DNA from: Rosettibacter primus
Lineage (GTDB): Bacteria; Bacteroidota; Ignavibacteria; Ignavibacteriales; Melioribacteraceae
Length of the DNA stretch: 64,000 nt
Direction: 5' to 3'
Assembly (NCBI RefSeq): GCF_036860675.1
Contig: NZ_JAYKGK010000007.1
Coordinates: 1-64,000 of the forward strand
Of this stretch, positions 36,502 through 46,093 are shown piece after piece (the stretch's first letter is position 1; each line of letters starts with the position of its first letter). Made by a program: the position numbers and the translations under genes. Below the pieces are notes generated by a model. It worked only from the letters and a program-made list of their open reading frames with translations, was not told the origin of the DNA and did not search any database.

Positions 36502-38988
36502 ATGACAGAAAATTTTGACATGATAAAGAAAGTATATGCAGGATTCAGAAAGAAGGTTAGAGATGCCCGTAAGGTGGTTGGCAGACCGTTGACTTATGCA
36601 GAAAAAATTCTTTACGCACATCTCTGGAATCCTGTAAAGCAAGAATTCATACGCGGAAAAGATTTTGCTGAATTTGCACCTGACCGCGTAGCCATGCAGG
36701 ATGCAACAGCTCAAATGGCAATGCTTCAATTTATGCACGCCGGAAGAAAAACATCTGCGGTTCCTGCTACTGCTCATGCCGACCATTTAATTGTTGCTCA
36801 AAGCGGTTCAAAAGAAGATCTTGAAAGAGCTATCGAGGAAAACAAAGAAGTTTATGAATTTCTCGAAAGTATATGCAAAAAATATGGTGTTGGTTTCTGG
36901 AGACCTGGTGCTGGCATAATTCATCAGGTTATTCTGGAAAATTATGCATTCCCGGGCGGAATGATGATTGGTTCTGATTCTCATACTCCAAATGCTGGTG
37001 GACTTGGAATGATTGCAATCGGTGTTGGCGGTGCAGATGTTGTTGATGTAATGGCTGGCATGCCTTGGGAATTAAAATGGCCTAAACTTATCGGCGTTAA
37101 GTTATCAGGAAATCTTTCAGGCTGGACCTCACCAAAAGATGTTATTTTGAAAATTGCAGGTATTTTGACTGTTAAAGGCGGCACAGGTTCAATTATTGAA
37201 TATTTTGGTGAAGGAACAAAATCTATTTCATGCACAGGAAAAGCTACAATTTGTAATATGGGGGCTGAAGTTGGAGCCACCACTTCAATTTTCCCATTTG
37301 ACGAAAAAATGGCTAATTACTTGAGAAAGACTAATCGTTCTGATGTTGCTGAACTTGCTGAAAAATTAGCAGATGAACTTAAAGCTGATGACGAAGTTTA
37401 TGCAGAACCAGAAAAGTATTTTGACCAGATTATTGAAATTAACCTTAATGAACTTGAACCGCATATCAATGGACCATTTACACCTGACCTTGCTCATCCA
37501 ATTTCAAAGATGAAAGAAGCTGTTTTAGAAAATAATTACCCGGACAAAATAAGTGTTGCTTTAATTGGAAGTTGTACTAACTCAAGTTATGAAGATATTG
37601 ACCGCGCAACAAATATTGCACGACAGGCACGTGCTAAAGGTCTGAAAGCTAAAACACAATTTACTATTACTCCGGGTTCAGAACAGGTAAGAGCTACAAT
37701 TGAGAGAGATGGCCAGCTTCAGGTGCTTACTGAATTTGGAGGGACAGTTCTTGCAAATGCTTGTGGACCTTGCATTGGCATGTGGAAGAGAATGGATATA
37801 AAAACCGGTGAAAAAAATACAATCATAAATTCATTTAATAGAAATTTTGCAAAAAGAAATGATAATAATCCCGAGACTTATTCATTCATTGCAAGTCCAG
37901 AAATTGTAACAGCACTTGCAATTGCTGGAAGTTTGTCTTTCAATCCCGAGACAGATTATTTAACTAACGAGAATGGAGAGCAGGTTAAACTTGACCCTCC
38001 ATATGGTGATGAACTTCCTGAAAAAGGTTTTGAAAAAGATACATTAGGGTATTTAGCTCCTTCGCCTGAAGGATATAAAACAGAAGTAAAAATAGACCCG
38101 AACAGTGAACGCCTTCAATTTCTTGAACGCTTTGAACCATGGGATGGAAATGATTTTATTGATTTACCACTTCTGTTAAAAGTAAAAGGTAAATGTACTA
38201 CTGACCATATTTCACCTGCTGGTTCATGGCTTAAATATCGCGGTCACCTTGATAATATTTCTAAGAATATGTTTTTGGGTGCAATAAATGCATTTACAGG
38301 AAATGCAGGTCAAGCAAAAAATATTTTTACAGGTGAATATAAACAGGTTCATGAAGTTGCAAGGGATTACAAAGCAAGAGGATTGGGCTGGATTGTAGTT
38401 GGTGATGAAAATTATGGAGAAGGTTCATCCCGTGAACATGCAGCAATGGAACCCAGGTATCTTGGCGGAAAAGCAATAATAGCAAAAAGTTTTGCACGAA
38501 TTCATGAAACAAATCTTAAGAAACAGGGAATGCTTCCATTGACTTTTGTTAATCCTGAAGATTATGATAAAATTCAGGAAGATGATAGATTGAGTTTGGT
38601 CGGACTTAAAAACTTTGCACCAGAAAAACAATTAAAGTTGATTGTAAAGCATAGTGATGGGTCAATAGATGAAATCTGGCTCAATCATTCTTTTAGTGCT
38701 TCACAAATTGAATGGTTTAAAGCAGGAAGCGCGCTTAATCTAATAGCTGAAAGCCAGAAGAAGATTAAAGAGAAGAAGAAAACTGCTGTCATAAAAAAAG
38801 CTGCTAAGCCAGAGAAAAAAGCAAAGATGAAATCAAAATTGGTTCAAAAGAAGACAGTTAAGAAGAGTGTAAAAACACAGAAAAAGAAAAAAGTTACTAA
38901 ACCTGTAGCTAAGAAGAAAACTAAAACAAAAAAATCAACGCTAAGGAAAACATCTGTAAAATCAAAAAGCAGAACAAAGAAAAAATAA
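36502..38988 (+). CDS. Aconitate hydratase (mitochondrial type) with lysine-rich C-terminal tail
   Basis: The ATG at 36502 follows AGAGGAGG closely; the in-frame TTG at 36478 is less likely. Residues 1-752 are a complete mitochondrial-type aconitase with 4Fe-4S ligands C358 (GSCTNSS), C421 and C424 (NACGPCIG). IGSDSHTPNAGGLG, the swivelling-domain KCTTDHISPAGSWLKYRGHLDN and GEGSSREHAAMEPRYLGG are also present. It isomerises citrate to isocitrate in the TCA cycle. After the usual end (WFKAGSALNLIAESQ), the frame continues for about 76 residues, half of them lysine or arginine (for example KTQKKKKVTKPVAKKKTKT), like a histone H1/AlgP-type tail. Such a tail is not part of the enzyme and would bind nucleic acid or another polyanion. 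A terminator follows. Confidence 0.95.
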   Translation: MTENFDMIKKVYAGFRKKVRDARKVVGRPLTYAEKILYAHLWNPVKQEFIRGKDFAEFAPDRVAMQDATAQMAMLQFMHAGRKTSAVPATAHADHLIVAQSGSKEDLERAIEENKEVYEFLESICKKYGVGFWRPGAGIIHQVILENYAFPGGMMIGSDSHTPNAGGLGMIAIGVGGADVVDVMAGMPWELKWPKLIGVKLSGNLSGWTSPKDVILKIAGILTVKGGTGSIIEYFGEGTKSISCTGKATICNMGAEVGATTSIFPFDEKMANYLRKTNRSDVAELAEKLADELKADDEVYAEPEKYFDQIIEINLNELEPHINGPFTPDLAHPISKMKEAVLENNYPDKISVALIGSCTNSSYEDIDRATNIARQARAKGLKAKTQFTITPGSEQVRATIERDGQLQVLTEFGGTVLANACGPCIGMWKRMDIKTGEKNTIINSFNRNFAKRNDNNPETYSFIASPEIVTALAIAGSLSFNPETDYLTNENGEQVKLDPPYGDELPEKGFEKDTLGYLAPSPEGYKTEVKIDPNSERLQFLERFEPWDGNDFIDLPLLLKVKGKCTTDHISPAGSWLKYRGHLDNISKNMFLGAINAFTGNAGQAKNIFTGEYKQVHEVARDYKARGLGWIVVGDENYGEGSSREHAAMEPRYLGGKAIIAKSFARIHETNLKKQGMLPLTFVNPEDYDKIQEDDRLSLVGLKNFAPEKQLKLIVKHSDGSIDEIWLNHSFSASQIEWFKAGSALNLIAESQKKIKEKKKTAVIKKAAKPEKKAKMKSKLVQKKTVKKSVKTQKKKKVTKPVAKKKTKTKKSTLRKTSVKSKSRTKKK

Positions 38989-38999
38989 ATTTAATTTAG

Positions 39000-39034
39000 A
39001 ATAACCCTCTGTGAAATATCGCAGAGGGTTATTT
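39000..39034. terminator. Bidirectional terminator between the aconitase and DUF192 genes
   Basis: AATAACCCTCTG and CAGAGGGTTATT pair perfectly over 12 bases around a 10-base loop. The A/T-rich flanks can serve as a T-run on either strand. It lies just past the aconitase stop and at the 3' end of the convergent DUF192 gene. Confidence 0.85.
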
Positions 39035-39572
39035 AATCTCTTCGCCATACAATTTTGTCACCTTCCTTAATTCCAAATTTATCAGTGTATCCAGCATTTA
39101 CTTCAACTACAAATTTTGATGGTTTAATCGAAGAATATGATTGTTCGGAATAAGGAGTGGTATTTTTATGAATTTTTACAATTTCCAGTTTAGAATTAAT
39201 AAAAATCATATCAAGTGGAATCATTGTATTTTTCATCCAGAATGCTTGAGGTGCTTCATATGGAAAGATGAACAACATTCCTTGATTTTCTTCCATATTA
39301 TCACGAAACATTAAACCTGTCATTCTTTGTTCATCATCATCTGCAATCTCAATATCAAGTTTTGAAATCATTTCACCATTGTGATTAACAAAAGTAAGTT
39401 CTCCTTCTTTTGTAAATGAATATGCTGCTTTGGCTGTCATAGCTTTTTCTAACTCTGGATTTACTTTTTCTTTGTTAAATGCAATATTCGATATGATTAA
39501 ATAAACAGCAAAAGATAAAATTAACAATACTACTACAATCTGAAATATTAAATTTTTTTTCTTCTTCTTCAT
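39033..39572 (-). CDS. DUF192 family protein, membrane-anchored
   Basis: The 179-residue protein begins with a lysine-rich stretch and one membrane helix (NLIFQIVVVLLILSFAVYLII), followed by a linker and the DUF192 domain (about 70-178). The domain has RMTGLMFRDNMEENQGMLFIF, AFWMKNTMIPLDMIFI, and the C-terminal VVEVNAGYTDKFGIKEGDKI. The domain is a small beta fold found across bacteria; its role is not established. The helix suggests an inner-membrane anchor with the domain in the periplasm. It is 30 bases downstream of the GHL10 gene on the same strand. Confidence 0.85.
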   Translation of the reverse strand: MKKKKKNLIFQIVVVLLILSFAVYLIISNIAFNKEKVNPELEKAMTAKAAYSFTKEGELTFVNHNGEMISKLDIEIADDDEQRMTGLMFRDNMEENQGMLFIFPYEAPQAFWMKNTMIPLDMIFINSKLEIVKIHKNTTPYSEQSYSSIKPSKFVVEVNAGYTDKFGIKEGDKIVWRRD

Positions 39573-39602
39573 TTTATTTCCTGGTTTGTGCTTAAAAATA
39601 TT

Positions 39603-41063
39603 TTATAATTTTAATCTCATCAATTTATTGGCTTTCTGAAATATCAAAAAGATAGTTTTATAATCTTCAATATTTATCTTTAATTCTATAACATTTTTAC
39701 CCTGCTTAATTTTAGTTTTCAAAAGAGGTTCATCATTACTTTTTTCTGTTTCTCCTTTTACAATAATTTCATCATCTGATTCAGAATAAATTATTATCTC
39801 TGAATAATTGTTTGACTTTTTAATGAGTGCTGGTTTTAAAAACTGATTATTGAAAGAAGAAAAATTTTCTATGGGAGTAATGTCTTCAAATTCATTGTTT
39901 TCATGCTTGTAAATATTTTCTGCTTTGGTTGTTGTAAGGTTATTCTTGGTTGATTCAAATTTTGTTATTAAGGTATTATCATTAAATGCGAGGAATTTAT
40001 AATCCTTGATGTTTGAATATCGGAAAAATGCCACACCATCAGCACCAATCTTTCTTGAATATTCAATCATTCTTTCTATTTCATTTTTGACCGCATCTTT
40101 AAATGCACCTATTCCAATTATAACTTTTTTGCCGTAAGAATTTTCAACCCAGTCCTTGGCAAGAATATCGAATTGATATTTATCATCAAAAGACCAATAA
40201 ATTTGTGGTGTTATATAATCAATAATTCCTTTTTTAAGCCAGTCTTTAGTATCCTGATAAACTTCATAAAATCCTTCCCATCCATTCATTCCTTTGTGAT
40301 TTTTGTAAATACCAATTGGTGTAGCTCCAAGCTGAATGTTTGGTTTGACAGCTTTGATTTTTTTATTGATTAATGAAATTAAATCCGTAATATTTTTTCT
40401 TCTCCATTCATCTCTGGATAAATTTTTTCCATATAATTTGAAAGTTGAATCATCATTAAAATTTTTTCCCGGATAACGAATATAATCCAGATGAACTCCA
40501 TCAACATCATAATTTTCAACAAGTTCTTTTATCAGATTGGAAAGATATTCTCTTACTTCTAACAAACCTGGATTTAACCAGTATGACTTTGAATTATTTT
40601 TAATGTCTTCAACAATCCATTCAGGCTTATTTTGAATAATGTGATTTGGATTATTTATTACATTTAACTCACTTCCTGCAAAAACCTGCACAGTATTTAT
40701 CCATGCATGAATTTCAAGACCTCTTTTATGTGCCTCTTCTATAGCAAATTGAAGCGGGTCATAAGGCATTCCACCTTTTCCATCAATATATAAAGAGAAA
40801 GGTTCGAAAGAAGATTTGAATAAAACTGTTCCATTACTTCTTACCTGAAAATAAATTGTATTTAGATTTTTTGATTTAGCGCTGTCAAAAATTTCTTTTA
40901 ATGCTTCTTTCTGAACCTCAATATTAAAAGTTGGAGGTGGCCAGTCCAGTCTGTGATTAGTTGCTATCCAAACAGCTCTTATTTCATTAACCTGTGAATG
41001 AATTGCAATAAAGCTTAAGAAAAAAAGTAAGATTGTTGAAATGGAAATTTTTTTTATCAACAT
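39603..41063 (-). CDS. GHL10-type glycoside hydrolase (YngK-like), exported
   Basis: The 486-residue protein has a signal peptide (about 1-23) and a (beta/alpha)8 GHL10/DUF187 domain (about 25-360): EIRAVWIATNHRLDWP, IYFQVRSNGTVLFKS, LEIHAWINT, VDGVHLDYIRYPG (the conserved D/E-bearing strand), and DYITPQIYWSF. A beta domain of about 100 residues follows (NYSEIIIYSESDDEIIV). Relatives of YngK act on complex or cell-wall-linked glycans, and some GHL10 enzymes show muramidase-like or N-acetylglucosaminidase activity; here the substrate is unknown. The gene sits 3 bases past aroB and 30 bases before the DUF192 gene. Confidence 0.87.
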   Translation of the reverse strand: MLIKKISISTILLFFLSFIAIHSQVNEIRAVWIATNHRLDWPPPTFNIEVQKEALKEIFDSAKSKNLNTIYFQVRSNGTVLFKSSFEPFSLYIDGKGGMPYDPLQFAIEEAHKRGLEIHAWINTVQVFAGSELNVINNPNHIIQNKPEWIVEDIKNNSKSYWLNPGLLEVREYLSNLIKELVENYDVDGVHLDYIRYPGKNFNDDSTFKLYGKNLSRDEWRRKNITDLISLINKKIKAVKPNIQLGATPIGIYKNHKGMNGWEGFYEVYQDTKDWLKKGIIDYITPQIYWSFDDKYQFDILAKDWVENSYGKKVIIGIGAFKDAVKNEIERMIEYSRKIGADGVAFFRYSNIKDYKFLAFNDNTLITKFESTKNNLTTTKAENIYKHENNEFEDITPIENFSSFNNQFLKPALIKKSNNYSEIIIYSESDDEIIVKGETEKSNDEPLLKTKIKQGKNVIELKINIEDYKTIFLIFQKANKLMRLKL

Positions 41064-41066
41064 AAA

Positions 41067-42161
41067 CTAAGCTTTGTAATATTGAATTCCATTATTCAAT
41101 GCATAGATAACATCTTCTTTGTTGGCTTCAACATCTATGACTAATTGACCTGCTTTTTTCAACAGCACAAATTTAATCTTGGCATCCTTGTTCTTTTTGT
41201 CTCGTTTCATGATATCATAAAGTTTGTTTGGATTATATTTTTGGATATCAATTGAATCAGAAAATTTGATAAGCAGAGGGAGGTACGCTTCAAGCCTGAA
41301 ATCATTGAGAAGATTTAATTTGTTTGAAAGATGAAGCGCACAGGCAAGTCCAACAATTACAGCCTGTCCGTGTTTTATATTGTGTTTTTGTTCAATTTCA
41401 ATTGCATGAGCAAAAGTATGACCAAGATTTAAAATTTTTCTTAAACCCGATTTTTCTTTTTCATCATTTTTTACAATGTCACCTTTGAATTGAACACATT
41501 TTTTAATTACATCTTCAATAACATTGTTGTTAATATCAACAAGTTTTTGAAGTTTATTTTTTATTTCATTATAAAAGTCATCGTCGATTAGTAAACCATA
41601 TTTTACAATTTCTCCCAATCCACAAATTATTTCATCACGAGGAAGAGTTTTTAGAAAATTTGTATCAATCAATACTAATTCTGGCTGATAAAATGAACCA
41701 ATAATATTTTTTGTGTTGCCGAAATTAATTCCGGTTTTTCCTCCAACAGAACTGTCTACCATAGATAGCAAAGTTGTTGGCACCTGAATGTATTTTATTC
41801 CTCTTGAATAAGTTGATGCAGCAAACGAAGCAATGTCGCCGGTTATTCCTCCGCCAATTGAAATCAATAATGTATCTCTTCCAAAATTATTTTTAATTAA
41901 TTGAGAAAAAATTTTTTTAAGTGAGTTAAAAGATTTGTTTTCTTCTGTTGCTTCGTATACATGAAGAAATTTTTTGCCATTAAGTTTTTCATAAAATAAA
42001 GAAATAATTTCTTGATGGTTCAGATAAAGGTTTTTATCAACAACAAGAAAAAAATTTTTATTGGCTTTTATAATTTCAAAATCAGCAAGTTTATTGAAGA
42101 TACCGCTGCCAATGAAAACTTGATAAGGATTGTTCGGAATTTTTATATCAATCTTTTTCAT
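41067..42161 (-). CDS. aroB: 3-dehydroquinate synthase
   Basis: The 364-residue enzyme has the expected motifs: the NAD-binding GGGITGDIASFAASTYSRGI, the QVPTTLLSMVDSSVGGKTGIN signature, and the zinc and active-site segments GLGEIVKYGLL (E), LNLGHTFAHAIE (H) and IKHGQAV (H). It turns DAHP into 3-dehydroquinate, the second step of the shikimate pathway. The start overlaps the end of aroK by 14 bases, so the two are translationally linked, and the downstream GHL10 gene is 3 bases away. Length is normal. Confidence 0.95.
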   Translation of the reverse strand: MKKIDIKIPNNPYQVFIGSGIFNKLADFEIIKANKNFFLVVDKNLYLNHQEIISLFYEKLNGKKFLHVYEATEENKSFNSLKKIFSQLIKNNFGRDTLLISIGGGITGDIASFAASTYSRGIKYIQVPTTLLSMVDSSVGGKTGINFGNTKNIIGSFYQPELVLIDTNFLKTLPRDEIICGLGEIVKYGLLIDDDFYNEIKNKLQKLVDINNNVIEDVIKKCVQFKGDIVKNDEKEKSGLRKILNLGHTFAHAIEIEQKHNIKHGQAVIVGLACALHLSNKLNLLNDFRLEAYLPLLIKFSDSIDIQKYNPNKLYDIMKRDKKNKDAKIKFVLLKKAGQLVIDVEANKEDVIYALNNGIQYYKA

Positions 42162-42690
42162 TTATTATTCTCATTATTTTTTTTGCAATATTATCTACGG
42201 TTATTCCAATTGGTGTTAAATTGGTTTCAATTATTAAATCTGCTTTTTCGTAAAATGGTTTTCTTTTTTCGAGCAGTTCGTTAATTCTTTTTATGAATTC
42301 TTCTTTTGGAGTTTCGTTTAATACAAATTCACGGAATAATGGTCTGTCGGTTTTACTCTTAAGTCTTTTGTAAATTTCTTCAGGAGAAACTTTAAGATAA
42401 ACAATTTTGCCAGTGTTTTTCATTAGTTCATAATTTTGAGGAAATGTTATAGTTCCTCCTCCAAGAGAAATCACAACATTGTCTTTTTGAATTAACTTTT
42501 TGAGAATCTCGCTTTCGAGATTTCGGAAATAAGGTTCTCCTTTTTTTTCAAATATTTCTACGATAGTAGATTTCTCGTGTTCTTCAATTTCCTGGTCAAG
42601 GTCGTAATAATCTAATCCAAGCACATTGGAGAGTATTGGTCCAATTGTGCTTTTTCCACTTGCCATAAATCCTGTTAAATAAATGCGCAT
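42148..42690 (-). CDS. aroK: Shikimate kinase
   Basis: The 180-residue kinase has the P-loop GFMASGKST (residues 7-15), the shikimate-binding DLDQEIEEHEKSTI with FEKKGEPYFRNLE, the substrate motif SLGGGT, and a lid region with RPLF. It phosphorylates shikimate at the 3-hydroxyl with ATP. It is the first gene of an aroK-aroB-GHL10-DUF192 run on the minus strand, and a TATATTTG element lies 23 bases upstream. Assignment to aroK rather than aroL is by convention only. Confidence 0.93.
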   Translation of the reverse strand: MRIYLTGFMASGKSTIGPILSNVLGLDYYDLDQEIEEHEKSTIVEIFEKKGEPYFRNLESEILKKLIQKDNVVISLGGGTITFPQNYELMKNTGKIVYLKVSPEEIYKRLKSKTDRPLFREFVLNETPKEEFIKRINELLEKRKPFYEKADLIIETNLTPIGITVDNIAKKIMRIINEKD

Positions 42691-42712
42691 ACTTTTTACA
42701 AAAATTTATTGG

Positions 42713-42720
42713 CAAATATA
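42713..42720 (-). promoter_or_regulatory. TAnnTTTG -7 element upstream of aroK
   Basis: On the minus strand, TATATTTG ends 22 bases before the aroK ATG at 42690, giving a leader of about 15 bases. No obvious -33 element is present. Confidence 0.4.
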
Positions 42721-42752
42721 AATAAACTTATCTTACCTTACATTAATTGAAA

Positions 42753-43448
42753 TTAAAGACGAAAACCAATCCCGATTGAAAAAGTAATTCCATCAACATT
42801 AACTTTTGTAGTAAAATTTTGTGAGTGAATGTAATAAGTTCTGTTTTTGTATGTAAAAGAATTGCTTGAATATTTGCTGTTCAATTCAATTTCAGGGTCG
42901 CGAAATCTCATTTGAGTTCTTATAAAAAGAAAATCATAAATTAGATATTCCATTAAAACAGAAACTTGAATGCCGTAGCCAATATTAGCTCCATCATTTA
43001 TTGCCGAGATATTTTCGAACTGACGAAGACTTTTACCAAAATAAAATCCAAATCCTCCTCCCATATAAAATTTGAATTTTTCTGTTGAAAAAGGAAGAAA
43101 ATAATATAGACTTAATTCTAAAGGAATTATCCGGTATCCATCATTGATGTCAATGCTTATGCTTCCAAGATTAAAATTTTTGTTGGTAAAAGTTTTTTTC
43201 ATTGTTTCTAACCATAAGCCTGTGTAAAGGGATTCAAAAATTTGAAAACGAACTTCCCCGGAAAAACTATAAATGTCCTCCAATTCATTATAAGTTGTCC
43301 TAACAATTAAATCAGAAGATTTGGGTTGTAGAAATAATTTTGAAGTGTTTGTGTAATTGTAATTAATCGTAAAATCGAATTTCGAAATTACTTGTGAACA
43401 AATTAATGTAGATGATAAACAAAGTATTATCAGGCTCTTATTAAGCAT
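42753..43448 (-). CDS. Probable outer-membrane beta-barrel protein
   Basis: The 231-residue protein has a signal peptide (SLIILCLSSTLICSQ) and then an almost entirely beta-rich chain of alternating aromatic and small residues (FRFYMGGGFGFYFGKSL-type strands, LYTGLWLETMKKTF, IGYGIQVSVLMEY). It ends with a strand finishing in aromatic/aliphatic residues (ITFSIGIGFRL). The pattern is that of an 8- to 10-stranded outer-membrane barrel. No specific family is recognised. It sits between aroK and the ppiD-like gene, on the same strand as both. Confidence 0.7.
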   Translation of the reverse strand: MLNKSLIILCLSSTLICSQVISKFDFTINYNYTNTSKLFLQPKSSDLIVRTTYNELEDIYSFSGEVRFQIFESLYTGLWLETMKKTFTNKNFNLGSISIDINDGYRIIPLELSLYYFLPFSTEKFKFYMGGGFGFYFGKSLRQFENISAINDGANIGYGIQVSVLMEYLIYDFLFIRTQMRFRDPEIELNSKYSSNSFTYKNRTYYIHSQNFTTKVNVDGITFSIGIGFRL

Positions 43449-43525
43449 AATCAGGTTAACAGCTGAAATTATTTTTCTTAAATGTAATTATTTTTTTATT
43501 TGAGGGAAATGGTAAAGAGAATAAT

Positions 43526-43556
43526 AAAAAAGCCGTGAGTTTTAGTCACGGCTTTG
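43526..43556 (-). terminator. Intrinsic terminator after the ppiD-like gene
   Basis: AAAGCCGTGA and TCACGGCTTT form a 10-bp stem with a 6-base loop. On the minus strand it is followed by a TTTTTT run and lies 20 bases past the stop of the chaperone gene. Confidence 0.85.
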
Positions 43557-43575
43557 AATTTAGGTGTTATAATTT

Positions 43576-45666
43576 TTATCGATAAAACAGATGTCGGTTA
43601 TCTACAATGTTGGCTTGTTTTTTAATTTCCTGTAGCCAAAGATTAAGCAAATAAGCTTTTTTGTTCTGTGCAAGTTCTCTTCTTATTGCAAGTTTTTGAA
43701 GTTCATAAGTATTGGTGTCAAATTTTGTTCTGTATCTTACATTTATTAAATAAACCCCCATATTTCCTTTAACTGGCTGTGACCATTTATTTAGTTCGCC
43801 CTTTAGAGCATAATCTGCAAATGCATATTCAATCCCAAGATTTGGAATTGAGCCTGCTGATGTAAATTCAGCTGTAGAATCAACGCGTGCTTTATCCCAT
43901 ACGGTTAAGGCTAATTGTTTATCGCCGTTATCACCTAATTTTGCTCGAATTTGTTTTGCTATAGAAAGAGCTTTTTCAAATCTTTTTTCCTGAAGCACTT
44001 TTGCTCTTACAATATTTTTAACTTCATTAAAGTCTTTAAATCCGGCTTTTGTAACATCAGAGATTTTGACCACTACATAACCTGCTGGAACTTTGAATAC
44101 ATCACTTACTTCGCCAAGTCCGTTTTCGAATGCCCATTTAACCAGAGCTTTGTTTACACCCAAGCCTGGAATTGCAATAGCATCTTCTGTAAAAGGTGGA
44201 GTTTCAATTACATCATACTTCATCAGTTTTGCTTCTGATTCAAAACCATTTTCTTTTGCTACATATGCAAAATCTGATGCATCCTGATAAAGTTTATCTA
44301 ATGTTGAGCCAGAGATTTGAATTTTGTTCACAATTTTTTCGATTACGAAATCTTCATTTAATTTGCCTGTAACTTTTATAATATGATAGCCATAAACAGT
44401 TTTAACAGGTTTTTGAATCACTCCAATATTTCCTTTAAAGCAGGCTTCTTCGAATTCTTTAACCATCTGACCTTTTGTGAACCAGCCCAAATCGCCTCCG
44501 TTTGAAGCAGAACCCGGGTCATTCGATTTTGATTTTGCGACAGTAGCAAAATCAGCTCCTTTTATTAATTCATTATAAATTTGATTTGCTTTATCAAGAT
44601 CTTCTTTGTCATTTCCTGTTGAACGAACTAAAATATGTGAAGCTCGAACAGCTTCGTTTTTGGATTTTACTCTGTCAATTAATTTATAAACTACATATCC
44701 TTCATAAGTAGCAATTGGTCCAATTACATCGCCTTTATTGGATTTAAGAAGAATATCTCTAGCTTCAACAGGAAGAGCGGTAATTGAAATTGTATCTCTT
44801 CTATAAGGCTGGTCAGAATAAATCTGGACATATGACTTAAATGAAGCAGTATCGCTTTTAATTTTTGCGACAATTGCTTCGAGATTATTTTTTATTCCGA
44901 TTGAATCACTCTTTGACGGCAGGCGACGGAAAAGAACATATTTAAGTTTTCTAGAAGGTTCTATTTTATAATCTTCCTTGTGAGCATTATAATATTTTTT
45001 TAATTCGTCTTCAGAAATTTTAATTTCATTTTCTGGAATTGTATTGACATTTACAAGAACATAATCTGCTCGCATTTTGATGTTTTGTCTGATAAAATGT
45101 TCTTTTACTTCTTCATCACCGACTACGACCGAAGCAAATAAATATTCCTGAAGCTTTTGTTGCTGCAGTTGTTCTCTAATTAAATCTTCATAATAGAGAA
45201 CAATTTGTTTATTTCTGGGGTCTCTAAGAGCTTGTTCATAAAGTTGTCTATTAAAAACACCAGCAGAATCTGTAAATTGACGCCTTAATTCTTCCGGGGG
45301 ATTAGGACCAAGTAAAGCTTCTCTTACTTCATCATCTGTAACAACAATTCCAAATTCTTTAATTTTTTTCTGAAGTAATTTTTGAGTAACAATTGCATCC
45401 CAGACTTGGTCTCTAAAGAAATCCATTTGACTTTCGTCAATTTGCTGGCCTGTCATTCTTTCCTGATTTTCTTTAGCTCTTTCGACCATATTGGAGAAAT
45501 CCTGATAAGAAATCTCCTCTCCCTCAATAGAACCAACATTCTGAGAACGCTGTCCTAAAAATTCCAGAACTCTTGAATCTGAAATAACCATGAAAAGAAC
45601 AAATAAACCACCAACGAGTAGAATGAACCACGGAGCTAAACTCCTCATTCTGGCCATCATCGCCAT
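43576..45666 (-). CDS. PpiD/SurA-type peptidyl-prolyl isomerase, membrane-anchored
   Basis: I choose the ATG at 45666, nine bases after GGAGG; the in-frame TTG at 45675 abuts the ribosome site. The 696-residue protein has one N-terminal membrane helix (LAPWFILLVGGLFVLFMVI), a SurA_N-like chaperone domain (about 35-225), and a parvulin domain with ASHILVRSTG, FATVAKSKSNDPGSASNGGDLGWFTKGQMV and VKTVYGYHIIKVT (about 335-435). A long C-terminal chaperone-like region follows. PpiD-like proteins help newly exported and outer-membrane proteins fold at the periplasmic face. This should matter for the barrel and T9SS cargo proteins here. It is followed by an intrinsic terminator. Confidence 0.92.
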   Translation of the reverse strand: MAMMARMRSLAPWFILLVGGLFVLFMVISDSRVLEFLGQRSQNVGSIEGEEISYQDFSNMVERAKENQERMTGQQIDESQMDFFRDQVWDAIVTQKLLQKKIKEFGIVVTDDEVREALLGPNPPEELRRQFTDSAGVFNRQLYEQALRDPRNKQIVLYYEDLIREQLQQQKLQEYLFASVVVGDEEVKEHFIRQNIKMRADYVLVNVNTIPENEIKISEDELKKYYNAHKEDYKIEPSRKLKYVLFRRLPSKSDSIGIKNNLEAIVAKIKSDTASFKSYVQIYSDQPYRRDTISITALPVEARDILLKSNKGDVIGPIATYEGYVVYKLIDRVKSKNEAVRASHILVRSTGNDKEDLDKANQIYNELIKGADFATVAKSKSNDPGSASNGGDLGWFTKGQMVKEFEEACFKGNIGVIQKPVKTVYGYHIIKVTGKLNEDFVIEKIVNKIQISGSTLDKLYQDASDFAYVAKENGFESEAKLMKYDVIETPPFTEDAIAIPGLGVNKALVKWAFENGLGEVSDVFKVPAGYVVVKISDVTKAGFKDFNEVKNIVRAKVLQEKRFEKALSIAKQIRAKLGDNGDKQLALTVWDKARVDSTAEFTSAGSIPNLGIEYAFADYALKGELNKWSQPVKGNMGVYLINVRYRTKFDTNTYELQKLAIRRELAQNKKAYLLNLWLQEIKKQANIVDNRHLFYR

Positions 45667-45873
45667 ATAAATCAACCTCCGTTTAAAGAAAACATTAAAT
45701 TTTAGGAAGTTAATTTAGATACACTGCTTATTAAATGCAATTAAGAGTAAACTTTATTTTCATTTATGGGGGAAATAATATGCATCTTTCTATTGAACTA
45801 TAAACATAGATTTTATTTGCGTATAAAATTTTAGCCTCCTAATTTGGCATACAAAATTTTTAGGTTTTACAGC

Positions 45874-46086
45874 ATGCCTACATTTTTTAATTCCTGGCTG
45901 CCTTTCATTTATCTATATGTCGGAGGCGGAATTTTTTTTGTGGCGGGTTTAATATTAATCCGCAAAACAAAAGCACTTGATATGAGATTGAAACGACACC
46001 GCTTCTGGTGGAAAGTATTAATATTTGGATATTTTTACTTCATGGCACTTCATGCATTTCTAATAATTGCTGCACTTTACTTGTGA
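45874..46086 (+). CDS. Small membrane protein upstream of the symporter
   Basis: From the ATG at 45874 (an in-frame TTG at 45844 is less convincing) the frame encodes 70 residues with two membrane helices (FIYLYVGGGIFFVAGLILI and VLIFGYFYFMALHAFLIIAALYL). A basic loop (RKTKALDMRLKRHRFWWK) separates them. Its stop is 7 bases before the symporter ATG, so the two are almost certainly cotranscribed. The pairing recalls small accessory subunits of some sodium:solute symporters (for example DUF4212/DUF485 partners), but the sequence does not clearly match either. The function is a guess. Confidence 0.6.
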   Translation: MPTFFNSWLPFIYLYVGGGIFFVAGLILIRKTKALDMRLKRHRFWWKVLIFGYFYFMALHAFLIIAALYL

Positions 46087-46093
46087 GATTAAT

